Origin: Hydrogenoanaerobacterium saccharovorans
Lineage (GTDB): Bacteria; Bacillota; Clostridia; Oscillospirales; Ruminococcaceae
NCBI RefSeq assembly: GCF_016901815.1
Contig: NZ_JACSNR010000002.1
Location: 186,001 to 250,000, forward strand
Direction of reading: 5' to 3'
Length of the DNA stretch: 64,000 nucleotides
The translations under genes were made by a program, and so were the position numbers. The notes under the pieces were generated by a model. That model made no database searches. It saw only the letters and a program-made list of their open reading frames with translations, and had not been told where the DNA came from. How positions within the stretch are numbered: the first letter of the stretch is position 1; the number at the start of each line of letters is the position of its first letter. Shown here piece after piece: positions 34,268 to 42,368 of this stretch.

Positions 34268-34321
34268 TTTACCCATATTTAACACAAATATATCCTGTCG
34301 GACATCCGCTGCCGATACAAT
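34268..34321 (+). promoter_or_regulatory. ppx-ppk promoter region with Pho-like direct repeat
   Basis: TTTACC (34268) and TTAACA (34279) are 11 bp apart and match the Bacillus PhoP box pattern TTAACA-N5-TTAACA. A TACAAT -10 box follows at 34316 with no good -35, as in activator-dependent promoters. Confidence 0.5.
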
Positions 34322-34350
34322 GAACAAAGAAAATGAGGGATTACAAAACT

Positions 34351-35286
34351 ATGGAACTTACCAGAACTGCCGAACCGCAGATCAATTTTGCTGTGGTGGA
34401 CCTCGGCTCCAACACCATCCGCATGACACTCTATGATGTACAGGAACAGGGCGGTTTCCAGGCGCTGTTCTCGGAAAAACGCATGGCCGGCCTGGTCAAC
34501 TATATCCGTTCCGGTTCACTCACCCGGGAGGGCATTGAGGTGGCCTGTTCCGTGCTCCGGGGCTTCCAGCGGCTGCTGGCTCAGTTCGGCCCGGTGCCGG
34601 TGCATGTATTTGCCACCGCTTCCCTGCGCAATATCCGCAATACCGAGGAAGTCCTCGCCGCCATCCGGGAGAATACCGGTCTGGAAGTGGAGGTGCTCTC
34701 GGGTGAACTGGAAGCCCGCTATGGCTGCATCGGCGCCATGCTCACCTGTCCGCTGGCAGGCGGCGCTGTCTTTGACATCGGCGGCGGCAGTACCGAGATC
34801 GTCCGGCTGGAGAACGGCAAGATCGTATCCGCCCAGAGCCTGGACATCGGCTCACTGAACCTCTACAACCGCTATGTGTCCGAGCTGTGGCCCAGCCGTC
34901 CTGAGATTGACGAGCTCACCTCGGCCGTGCGCAAGAAGCTGCGCACGGCTGATCTGCCCAAGAAGCCCTCGCCCTTTATCTGCGGCATCGGCGGCACTGC
35001 CCGGGCTGTGCTGAAAATCGCCAATCAGTATCTGGAAAAGCCGGAGAGCAACCGTCTGCTCACTGTGGCAGAACTGGACCGTACTGCCGCCATGCTGCTG
35101 GACCGGAAGAATACCGCCCGGAAACTGATCCTCAAAAACTGTCCCGACCGGGTGCATACCATTCTGCCCGGCGTGATCGTCATGACCACTGTCACCCATA
35201 AGCTCTGCAAGGAACAGCTCTACATCAGCCGTTACGGCGTCAGGGAGGGATATCTGTGTCAAAAACTGATAAAACCTGGGATTTAA
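34351..35286 (+). CDS. ppx: Exopolyphosphatase / pppGpp phosphatase family
   Basis: Ppx/GppA enzymes cut phosphate from polyphosphate chains or from pppGpp. The product (311 residues from this start) has the actin-like phosphate motifs VVDLGSNTIRMTLYD and VFDIGGGSTEIV and the GIGGTARAVLKIA block. It is the short, single-module form. The ATG at 34351 has GAGGG at proper distance; the ATG six codons upstream would start about five bases from the predicted transcript end and has no ribosome-binding site. It overlaps ppk by 31 bases, so polyphosphate synthesis and breakdown are coupled in one operon. Confidence 0.93.
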   Translation: MELTRTAEPQINFAVVDLGSNTIRMTLYDVQEQGGFQALFSEKRMAGLVNYIRSGSLTREGIEVACSVLRGFQRLLAQFGPVPVHVFATASLRNIRNTEEVLAAIRENTGLEVEVLSGELEARYGCIGAMLTCPLAGGAVFDIGGGSTEIVRLENGKIVSAQSLDIGSLNLYNRYVSELWPSRPEIDELTSAVRKKLRTADLPKKPSPFICGIGGTARAVLKIANQYLEKPESNRLLTVAELDRTAAMLLDRKNTARKLILKNCPDRVHTILPGVIVMTTVTHKLCKEQLYISRYGVREGYLCQKLIKPGI

Positions 35287-37364
35287 GCTATACCCAGAAC
35301 CGGGAACTGAGCTGGCTCAAGTTCAATGCCCGGGTCATGGATGAGGCGATGGACCCCCATGTCCCGCTGCTGGAACGCCTGCGGTTCCTCTCCATCTTCA
35401 CAAGCAACCTGGATGAATTCTTCATGGTGCGGGTGGGAAGCCTCACCGACCTGAAGCTCACCTTCCCCAAACAGACCGACAGCAAGAGCGGTCTGACCCC
35501 CCAGCAGCAGCTGGAAGCCATCTATGAAGCGGTGCGTCCGCTGATCCGCTACCGGGACGCCGCCTTTGCCGAGATCTCTGCCGAGCTGAAGAACAAGGGT
35601 GTCCGGGAATGGAAGCCCGAGGAACTGGAGGGCAAGAACCGCACCTATATCCAGGACCGGTACCAGGACCGGATCTTCCCGCTGCTCTCCCCCCAGATCA
35701 TCGACCGCAGCCACCCCTTCCCCCATCTCCGGAACAAGGGGCTCTATGCTGCCGCCATGCTCTCGGGACGGGACCGCACCCTGCTGGGCATCGTGGAAGT
35801 ACCTGAATCCCTGCCGCCCATTATCCTGCTGCCCGGGGAGAATGCCCAGTATGTCCGCACTGAGGAAGTGATCCTCTCCCAGCTGCGGAAGATCTTCAAG
35901 GCCTATCACATCACCGAGCAGTGTGTTGTTTCGGTGACCCGGAACGCCGACATCAACTATGCCGAAGCCGGGCTCTATGACGAAGAGGGCGAGGATCTCC
36001 GGGACTACATGGTCAAGGCGCTGCGCAAGCGGGGCCGTCTGGCTCCGGTGCGGCTGGAAATGCAGGGCGATGCCCCTGAGATCCGCAAGCTGCTGGAACA
36101 GAAGCTCAAGCTCACTTCCCAGCAGACCTATACCTGTTCCTGTCCGCTGGTGCTCAAGTATGCCTATCAGCTGGACAAGTGCGACCGCTCCCTCTACTAT
36201 GCGGAATATACCCCGGCCTATCCCGACTATCTCTCCAAGGACTATCCCCTCTGGCCCCAGATCCAGCAGCGGGATACCCTGCTCTTCTATCCCTATCAGT
36301 CGATGCAGCCCTTCCTGGGCCTGCTCCGGGAAGCTGCCAATGACCCCCAGGTGCTGTCCATCCAGATGACCATCTACCGGCTGGCAGGCAACTCCGCTGT
36401 GGCAAAGCATCTGTGTACCGCGGCGGAAAACGGCAAGTCGGTCACTGTGCTGGTGGAACTCCGGGCACGGTTCGATGAGGAGAACAACATCGAATGGGCC
36501 AAGGAACTGGAGGAAGCCGGCTGCCGGGTGCTGTACGGCATCGAGGGCTACAAATGCCACTCCAAGATCTGCCTGATCACCCGCCGGGAAAAGAACGGAC
36601 GGCTGAGTTATGTCACCCAGATCGGCACCGGCAACTTCAACGAAAAGACCGCTGCCCTCTACACCGACTTTGCGCTGCTCACCGCCGACCCGGTCATTGC
36701 CGAAGACGCTGTAAACTTCTTCCAGAATATGCTCATGGGCGACCTGTACAGCAGTTATCAGAAGCTGCTGGTGGCTCCTTTCACCATGAAGGACCATCTG
36801 CTGCGCATGATCGACGGGGAAATCGCCCGGGGTCAGAAGGGACATATCATCATCAAGGTCAATTCGGTCACCGAGCGGGAACTCATCGACAAGCTCGCCC
36901 AGGCGTCCCAGGCAGGGGTCCGGGTGGAACTCATCGTCCGGGGCATCTGCTGCCTGCTGCCGGGAATCCCCGGCAAGACCGAAAACATCACCATCACCAG
37001 CATTGTAGGACGCTTCCTGGAACACTCCCGGGTATACTGCTTCGGCGATGGCGAACTCCGGCAGCTCTATATCTCCTCGGCGGACATCATGACCCGCAAC
37101 CAGAACCGCCGGGTGGAGATCGCCTGTCCGGTGGAGGACCCCGATCTCAAGCAGTGGCTCTCCCACTACCTGGAAGTGCTGCTCTCGGATAATGTCAAGG
37201 CCCGCCGGCTGCTGCCCAGCGGCGAATATGTGGACGCCACCCAGGTGGACCGTCCGCCTCTCTCCTCCCAGGAGTATTTCATGGAACATCTGCCGGAGTT
37301 CCCGGCCTACGAACCGCCGAAACAGACCTTCCTGGATCGGTTCGGCAAGCTGTTCCACCGCTGA
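35256..37364 (+). CDS. ppk1: Polyphosphate kinase 1
   Basis: PPK1 builds polyphosphate from ATP. The 702-residue protein has the N domain (NRELSWLKFNARVMDEA, FTSNLDEFFMVRVG), the head domain, and two phospholipase-D-like halves with the autophosphorylated His in GYKCHSKICLI and the second active-site His in FLEHSRVYCF. Length and motifs are complete. The start is GTG at 35256 behind AGGGAGGG, inside the end of ppx. A bidirectional terminator follows. Confidence 0.96.
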   Translation: MSKTDKTWDLSYTQNRELSWLKFNARVMDEAMDPHVPLLERLRFLSIFTSNLDEFFMVRVGSLTDLKLTFPKQTDSKSGLTPQQQLEAIYEAVRPLIRYRDAAFAEISAELKNKGVREWKPEELEGKNRTYIQDRYQDRIFPLLSPQIIDRSHPFPHLRNKGLYAAAMLSGRDRTLLGIVEVPESLPPIILLPGENAQYVRTEEVILSQLRKIFKAYHITEQCVVSVTRNADINYAEAGLYDEEGEDLRDYMVKALRKRGRLAPVRLEMQGDAPEIRKLLEQKLKLTSQQTYTCSCPLVLKYAYQLDKCDRSLYYAEYTPAYPDYLSKDYPLWPQIQQRDTLLFYPYQSMQPFLGLLREAANDPQVLSIQMTIYRLAGNSAVAKHLCTAAENGKSVTVLVELRARFDEENNIEWAKELEEAGCRVLYGIEGYKCHSKICLITRREKNGRLSYVTQIGTGNFNEKTAALYTDFALLTADPVIAEDAVNFFQNMLMGDLYSSYQKLLVAPFTMKDHLLRMIDGEIARGQKGHIIIKVNSVTERELIDKLAQASQAGVRVELIVRGICCLLPGIPGKTENITITSIVGRFLEHSRVYCFGDGELRQLYISSADIMTRNQNRRVEIACPVEDPDLKQWLSHYLEVLLSDNVKARRLLPSGEYVDATQVDRPPLSSQEYFMEHLPEFPAYEPPKQTFLDRFGKLFHR

Positions 37365-37392
37365 TTAGCCCTGTAACCGGATTGCTCCGCAA

Positions 37393-37427
37393 CAAAAAAC
37401 GGCATGGAAATCCATGCCGTTTTTTTG
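37393..37427. terminator. Bidirectional terminator
   Basis: AAAAAACGGCATGG and CCATGCCGTTTTTT with a 4-base loop, between ppk and the convergent membrane-protein operon. Confidence 0.93.
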
Positions 37428-37441
37428 TTTGCCATAGGCGG

Positions 37442-38470
37442 TCAGACCTCTGCCATCACCTGATCCACCTGTTTTTTATACCGCCGCCAGAGCAGCTCAA
37501 ACAGCAGGTAGTATACCACCGCCAGCCCGAACCAGGGCAGCGCCGCCGCCGACTCGCTCTTGTACATATCCGCCAGCAGCATCACCGGGGAGAGGAGCGT
37601 CGTCATCATGAGCTGTTCCCGGGCCGTCTTCATCAGTGCCGCCAGGTCTCCCAGCTTCTGCCGGAGCAGCTCTCTCCCATCGTCCGCATTCAGGGTCCCG
37701 GCGCACCGGAACATCTTCCACCCATCCAGGATCATACTCACACCCAGCAGGAAGCAGAGCAGCAGCGTCAGGACATTGGCCAGGATTGTGGGCTTCAGCG
37801 TAACCATCTTGAACTCAAAGCCCGCGCGCAGCAAGGGAACTGCCACTGCAGCCGCCTCCACAGCCCCCAGAATCATAAAGTTCCGGGCGCCGTTCTGGAG
37901 GGAGCGGAGATCATCGGTCTGTTCCCGGCTCCGGAGAAGCGGATTGCCGTCTGGTGCTGTACCCTCCGCCGCTCTGTCCCCATTCCGGAACGGGGTCTGC
38001 AGCAGGGTAAGGAATCGCCGGAACAGGAGAAAGTCCATCAGGATCAGCAGGGCATAGACCACTGCCATGGGAATGGAGTTGAGGGTGCCGGCCTGCATCC
38101 ACTCCACCAGGAAGAGGAGCGGGATCAACACCAGGGCTCTGGAGAGCTCCCGGAGCGCCTTGCGGCAGATCTCCGCCATCCGGGGAAGCAGGGCGTCAAA
38201 GTCCAGGGGCTCGTGCTTTTTGGCCTCGTCCACCGCCTCGTTGAGGTTCCACACCGTCCGCACTGGCATAAAGGCGGTGAGCACGCAGACCATGCCGCCG
38301 AATTCATATCCCTTTACTCCATAGGGGAGACGCAGCGGCCCCAGGCTCACCAGGCCGCAGCAGAAGGCATAAAACCAGAGGGCAAACAGAAGCTGCACCG
38401 CAGCAGCCAGTGCCAGGCGGATGATCTCTTTTTTCAGGGCAGGTACCGAACGCAGTTCCATTTGACTCAT
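37442..38470 (-). CDS. Membrane protein of unknown function
   Basis: The product is about 342 residues with six to seven hydrophobic segments in two groups (about 20-75 and 110-150, then 210-260 and 300-320) and a cytosolic loop with many charges between. It ends in LLWRRYKKQVDQVMAEV. The ATG at 38470 lies about six bases after AAGGAGGGG; a TTG one codon earlier is less likely. It is third in a run of three membrane-protein genes and shares helix-plus-basic-tail style with them. No family recognised; no catalytic or transport motif visible. Confidence 0.8.
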   Translation of the reverse strand: MSQMELRSVPALKKEIIRLALAAAVQLLFALWFYAFCCGLVSLGPLRLPYGVKGYEFGGMVCVLTAFMPVRTVWNLNEAVDEAKKHEPLDFDALLPRMAEICRKALRELSRALVLIPLLFLVEWMQAGTLNSIPMAVVYALLILMDFLLFRRFLTLLQTPFRNGDRAAEGTAPDGNPLLRSREQTDDLRSLQNGARNFMILGAVEAAAVAVPLLRAGFEFKMVTLKPTILANVLTLLLCFLLGVSMILDGWKMFRCAGTLNADDGRELLRQKLGDLAALMKTAREQLMMTTLLSPVMLLADMYKSESAAALPWFGLAVVYYLLFELLWRRYKKQVDQVMAEV

Positions 38471-38490
38471 CAAATCCCCTCCTTGTTTTT

Positions 38491-38922
38491 TCAGATGCCG
38501 GTGCGTTTTTCAAACCGGCGCAGTCCCCACTCATACAGGGCACAGAGTGCCAGCGTCACTGCCATATTGACTGCCAGAACGACGGTGGGGTAGCTGATCA
38601 TATCGATCACATAAAAGGTAAGCAGCAGGATCAGTCGTGTGTGGAGCTTCCAGACGCTTTCCTCCCGGATCTGCCGGCTGACCTCCAGGAACTGTTCCGG
38701 ACTGCTCCAGTTTTCCGGCTGCTGGGCATCGGCGTCCTTATAAATATCCCGGGCACTGAGATAGAGGAAAACGGCGAAGAGGAATCCCAGCGGCGACAGG
38801 AACTGAACTTTCAGAAAGCTGGAAGTCACAATCGAGTAAAGAAGAATCCCGCCTGCCAGATTCCGCAGGAAGCGGGATTCCCTCTGCAGATGGGCGATCT
38901 GTTCCCGAATTTGCTGTTCCAT
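38491..38922 (-). CDS. Small membrane protein of unknown function
   Basis: This 143-residue protein has about four hydrophobic segments (25-40, 45-58, 95-110, 113-130), a charged N-terminal helix (EQQIREQIAHLQRE) that may form a coiled coil, and a basic C-terminus. Its ATG overlaps the stop of the preceding gene (ATGA), so the two are translated together. It is not recognised; its shape resembles the neighbour at 38922-39419, which suggests old duplication. Confidence 0.8.
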   Translation of the reverse strand: MEQQIREQIAHLQRESRFLRNLAGGILLYSIVTSSFLKVQFLSPLGFLFAVFLYLSARDIYKDADAQQPENWSSPEQFLEVSRQIREESVWKLHTRLILLLTFYVIDMISYPTVVLAVNMAVTLALCALYEWGLRRFEKRTGI

Positions 38923-39419
38923 CAGAATCCGCCTCCTTCCAGAGCGTTCATGAGTCCTCGGAGTTCCCGGCGAAACCGCAGCTGTGCCGCCTCATAGCAG
39001 AGATAGAACCCCAGGCTGAGCAGATAACCGGCAAGGGATCTCAGGCTGTGGAAGGCCAGGAACTCGATCCCCAGGAACACCAGTGGATAGAGCCCGAATA
39101 CCGCTGCCCGCAGACAGATGGCGCCGTCCCTCCGTACCCGTTCCACAGCCCTGAGCTGCTCGGTGAGCAGATAGCCGTCCAGGCCGGACAGTTTCTTTGC
39201 CAGGCGGTCCATGTGGCCCACCTGCCGCACCAGTGCCACAGCTTCCACCGCGCACATCCAGCGCCCGAACAGATACCCCAGACTGAGCAGATCTGTCCCC
39301 AGCTGCGGGCCATGCGGATAGAACTGGAACATCACTGCCAGCAGTACTCCCGCACCGGCGACCCAGGCCAGGACCCGTATTTCCCGCCGGACATCGATGC
39401 AGGCTTCCATTCCTCCCAT
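38922..39419 (-). CDS. Small membrane protein of unknown function
   Basis: This 165-residue protein is first in the three-gene membrane operon. It has four hydrophobic segments (about 18-35, 45-60, 100-118, 120-140), and Arg-rich stretches at both ends. The ATG is preceded by GGAGAAACC. A TATAAT (39461-39466 on the minus strand) about 40 bp upstream may be its -10 box. No family match; the three proteins may form one membrane complex, which is inference from coupling alone. Confidence 0.8.
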   Translation of the reverse strand: MGGMEACIDVRREIRVLAWVAGAGVLLAVMFQFYPHGPQLGTDLLSLGYLFGRWMCAVEAVALVRQVGHMDRLAKKLSGLDGYLLTEQLRAVERVRRDGAICLRAAVFGLYPLVFLGIEFLAFHSLRSLAGYLLSLGFYLCYEAAQLRFRRELRGLMNALEGGGF

Positions 39420-39550
39420 TTGGTTTCTCCTCCCTGTTTCCGCAAGAATTCTATATACTAATTATAACACACCCGGGCACTGGCAACTATTGACAAACCC
39501 GCATACATTTCAATCTATTTTTGTGATAAAGCGATAAATCATCTTCACGC

Positions 39551-39596
39551 AAAAACACCCCTGTAAGGAACCGGGTTCCCACAGGGGTGTTTTTTA
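39551..39596 (-). terminator. Terminator of the gene at 39610-40518
   Basis: AAAAACACCCCTGT and ACAGGGGTGTTTTT form a long stem with runs on both sides. Confidence 0.9.
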
Positions 39597-39609
39597 TTTG
39601 CAGTGAAAA

Positions 39610-40518
39610 TCAGTCCACGATGGTGGCTTCGGGGATCTTCTCATCGGTGAGGACATACCGTCCCAGGTTGGTCACCGACAGGGTGATGGTATTCGCTTCG
39701 GCATCATAGCTGGACGGAATCCGGTAGAGCCGCCCATAGAGGTACCGGTAAGCATAGACAGTGCCGTCAAATTCCTCCCGGAGCTGACTGAGGTCGATGG
39801 TCAGCTTTCCGTTTTCAAAGTTGCCGCCGCCCGGGAAGCCCAGATAGGCTGCCGGTGCGCCGTCCAGGTACCGTTCCACTGCCGGAATGCTCTCCCGGGT
39901 CACCGAGAAATCCACTGTCCCCTTGGCAGTGAGGGTGCCGGTAAAGCTCCAGCCCTCTCCCACAAAGGTCACCGGACGCCAGAGGTTCAGCCGGGCCAGT
40001 TCCATCTGCTGAGCTACGGTGTAAAGGGGCATATAGGTTCTGACCGGAATGGGTTCCCCGGCCTGTACCGACGAAAGGCTCGCCGCACGCAGACCCGCTG
40101 TGACAGCGAAGTCCAGTGTCTCCTCGTCCCCGCCCCGGTCATACCGCAGGGTGAGCTCGGTGGTGTAGCGTTCGCCGTCCCGGATATCCCCGGCGGTTTC
40201 CAGACGCACATAGCACCGTCCGTTCCAGGTGCGGATCTCCGCCCCGTCCAGTGCCTCGCCCGAACGCACTTCCAGCTCCAGCGCATCTGCTTCTGAAGCA
40301 CGCACCTGCACCAGACGGCCATCTTCCCGGGTGTACTGCACCGGGAAGTAATAGGTGCTGTCCGGCTGCAGCAGACTGATTTCCGCCGCCACCGCTCCAT
40401 CGTTCCCCAGGGACAGTCCCGGGGTCTCTGCGGCATACACTGTGCTGATCCCGCCAGCCATCAGCACGGCGGCAATCATACCGGCAGCAGTCCGGCGCAG
40501 CATCTTCTTCTCTCTCAT
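39610..40518 (-). CDS. Secreted relative of the NPDTGR proteins without the motif
   Basis: This 302-residue exported protein has a signal peptide at about residues 1-29 (cut after VYAA). The C-terminal part has FPGGGNFENGKLTIDL followed by YGRLYRIPSSYDAEANTITL and TNLGRYVLTDEKI, which lines up with the FPGEPSFNRNGTLYIYA...WDEDYEAW...TLTSYAVSD domain of the NPDTGR proteins. It ends in EATIVD: no Ser/Thr linker, no NPDTGR, and no stop-codon palindrome. The promoter has the same 11-bp repeats. ATG behind GGGAGG. Function unknown. Confidence 0.82.
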   Translation of the reverse strand: MREKKMLRRTAAGMIAAVLMAGGISTVYAAETPGLSLGNDGAVAAEISLLQPDSTYYFPVQYTREDGRLVQVRASEADALELEVRSGEALDGAEIRTWNGRCYVRLETAGDIRDGERYTTELTLRYDRGGDEETLDFAVTAGLRAASLSSVQAGEPIPVRTYMPLYTVAQQMELARLNLWRPVTFVGEGWSFTGTLTAKGTVDFSVTRESIPAVERYLDGAPAAYLGFPGGGNFENGKLTIDLSQLREEFDGTVYAYRYLYGRLYRIPSSYDAEANTITLSVTNLGRYVLTDEKIPEATIVD

Positions 40519-40597
40519 CTTCGATTTCCTCCCTTATGTTGCTGCCGGGCTGACCCGGCGTTCCTTGCATATTCCGGGCGATCTGCCCGATGAGTCC

Positions 40598-40650
40598 ATT
40601 ATACCGGAGCAGCCGGGCCGGCTCAATAGAATGTTGTTACCATTTTGTAA
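40598..40650 (-). promoter_or_regulatory. Promoter with two 11-bp-spaced boxes (gene 39610-40518)
   Basis: On the minus strand TTACAA (40645-40650) and TAACAA (40634-40639), then -35 TTGAGC (40621-40626), 17-bp spacer, TATAAT (40598-40603). Distance from -10 to the nearest box is 31 bp, one more than in the NPDTGR genes. Confidence 0.7.
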
Positions 40651-40691
40651 TCATTTTCATGCCATAAAAATTCGCCATTCCATGGGAAAAT

Positions 40692-40723
40692 AAAAAAGCA
40701 GGACTTCCAAAAGGAAGTCCTGC
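40692..40723 (-). terminator. Terminator of NPDTGR gene 4
   Basis: GCAGGACTTCC and GGAAGTCCTGC with an AAAA loop, followed on the minus strand by TTTTTTATTTT. It lies about 270 bp beyond the stop codon, so the hairpin repeats between are transcribed. Confidence 0.92.
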
Positions 40724-40785
40724 CTGGATCATTCTGAACTTATGCCGGAGGTCTTGGCAAAGCAAAGGCCTTTCAATGACACTTT

Positions 40786-40977
40786 CGCGACATTTGCCAT
40801 GTTAATGCCAAATTCGCCGTGTCGCCCCGCTTCCGCAAAGCCAGGGCTGATTCGCGTCATTCCACGACATTTGGCACATCAGTGCCAAATTCGCTGCGTC
40901 GCCCCGCTTCAGCAAAGCCAGGGCTGATTCGCGTCATTCCACGATATTTGGCACATCAGTGCCAAATTCGCTGCGTC
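40786..40977. repeat. Three hairpin repeats, two in a 77-bp tandem repeat
   Basis: Two 77-bp units (40824-40900 and 40901-40977) differ at two positions only. Each ends in the palindrome CGACATTTGGCAC-ATCA-GTGCCAAATTC followed by GCTGCGTC. A third, diverged hairpin (40786-40823; arms TTTGCCAT/ATGCCAAA, imperfect) precedes them. Same family as at 13573-13646 and 15541-15683. Confidence 0.85.
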
Positions 40978-41001
40978 GATAAATTGCTCCGCAATTTATC
41001 G
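40977..41001. repeat. Palindrome overlapping the stop codon of NPDTGR gene 4
   Basis: Perfect arms CGATAAATTGC and GCAATTTATCG with a 3-bp loop. The TAA stop is in the stem, directly next to the hairpin repeat array. Confidence 0.85.
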
Positions 41002-42225
41002 ACCAGTATCCGGGTTCGGCTTGCTGGATGTGCTGCCGCCGGAAGTAGTGCTGCTCGAGGAGGAGCTGCTGGACGAAGAAGAGCTGGTCTCCTTATCCGA
41101 AGAGGAAACCGCATTCTTCAGCGGGCGGTCCGAAGCGATATAGCTGGTCAGACGGTCAGTCCGGTATGCCAGATAGCCATCCTGTGTAGTGGTTTTCAGC
41201 TCGATCAGTTCATCGCCATCCACCTCATAGAGGTACTTCATATCCTTATCCTTGATGACCAGATAGGAGTTGGCAGCGAACATCGGGGTGCCCGGGAAGG
41301 AGATGCAGACCAGATCCGCATTGGGGTTGGCGCCTGCTACATCCGAGTTGGTAACAGTGGAGTAGGACAGGTTGTAGGGCTTCTCCTTGGAAGAGGAGAA
41401 CTTTGCCAGATACTCTGCGGTATTGCCGAAGGAAAGGTTCGACTTGGATACATCGCCGCCTGCCATTACCAGAGGCATCGAGTTATCCACATCATACTCA
41501 TCGTCGTCTATGACATCATAGTCGGTGGAAGCAATCTCAAATTCCTCTACCGAGATGGTGGTGTAGGTCACACGGTCCTCGGACTTGAGCTTCAGGGTCG
41601 TGTCATCGCCGTCAGTTTCATCCACTTCATTCCGGTTCAGGCCGTCAATAAAGCCATCACTGAAATCAACCGGGGATTCCGCAGAATACTTCTGCAGGTT
41701 GCGCAGGCTTACATCCACATCGGAGGGCAGGCCGGCATAGCGGGAAAATGCGTAGGTGTTGGCCTCAAGCTCATCCGCCATGGATTTGTTGATCTCCTTA
41801 TCCTCGCTGGAAAGGCCCTTTTCCTTGACCTTCAGCAGGATATAGGCCTCCTGCTCCGAGTAGTAGGTATCCCGGTTCTGCTTTACCTTCACTGTCAGGT
41901 AGTAGTTGCCGTCCGAACCCTTATCCACACTCACCGAGGAAAACTTCTCGGTGCCGCGCTTTCCCTCATCGTCCAGCGGCACATATTCCGAAGCGGTAAT
42001 GCTCCAGATGTCAGCCGACTCTTCATTGAAACTGCTGCTGCCGTCCAGGATCGGGAAGGTGTAGGTGTTGCCCGGTACCAGAACATTGCCGCCATCCATG
42101 GCGTCATAGTCGAGCGTTACCCAGCCGCCGAACCCGATATAATCATAATTCTTTGCGGCAAATGCAACTGTTGTCGAACTTGCGGCCAACAGTGCCGCCA
42201 GCATCATTGCTGCAAATCGTTTCAT
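40996..42225 (-). CDS. Secreted NPDTGR-terminal protein 4
   Basis: This 409-residue exported protein is the most diverged of the NPDTGR set. It has a signal peptide at about residues 1-23 and no DxDxDG loop. A middle region is rich in Asp and Tyr. The C-terminal FPGTPMFAANSYLVI and YLYEVDGDELIEL...AYRTDRLTSYIASD domain matches its relatives. A run of twelve Ser (TSSSSS and on) with SSTTSGGSTSSK follows, then PNPDTGR. The ATG at 42225 follows GGAGGG; earlier in-frame ATGs lack a signal peptide at the end. Its promoter (TATAAT at about 42296) lacks the 11-bp boxes, so it may be regulated differently. Function unknown. Confidence 0.88.
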   Translation of the reverse strand: MKRFAAMMLAALLAASSTTVAFAAKNYDYIGFGGWVTLDYDAMDGGNVLVPGNTYTFPILDGSSSFNEESADIWSITASEYVPLDDEGKRGTEKFSSVSVDKGSDGNYYLTVKVKQNRDTYYSEQEAYILLKVKEKGLSSEDKEINKSMADELEANTYAFSRYAGLPSDVDVSLRNLQKYSAESPVDFSDGFIDGLNRNEVDETDGDDTTLKLKSEDRVTYTTISVEEFEIASTDYDVIDDDEYDVDNSMPLVMAGGDVSKSNLSFGNTAEYLAKFSSSKEKPYNLSYSTVTNSDVAGANPNADLVCISFPGTPMFAANSYLVIKDKDMKYLYEVDGDELIELKTTTQDGYLAYRTDRLTSYIASDRPLKNAVSSSDKETSSSSSSSSSSSSTTSGGSTSSKPNPDTGR

Positions 42226-42368
42226 ACTTTTTCCCTCCAGAATTTCTGTGATATTCCTTTCCATAAAGAAAGCATCTTCAGGGTACTGAAACAATTATAT
42301 ACTATTCATGCTGAAAAATAAAGCGTTTTTCCGGATTCCAAACCGGAATATTTTGCCTTTCAGCCTGC

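Noticed and set aside
35283-37358. 691-codon minus-strand frame opposite ppk
   Set aside because: Shadow of the highly conserved polyphosphate kinase gene.
40786-40977. CRISPR array
   Set aside because: Only two to three units of 77 bp without unique spacers, and no cas genes.
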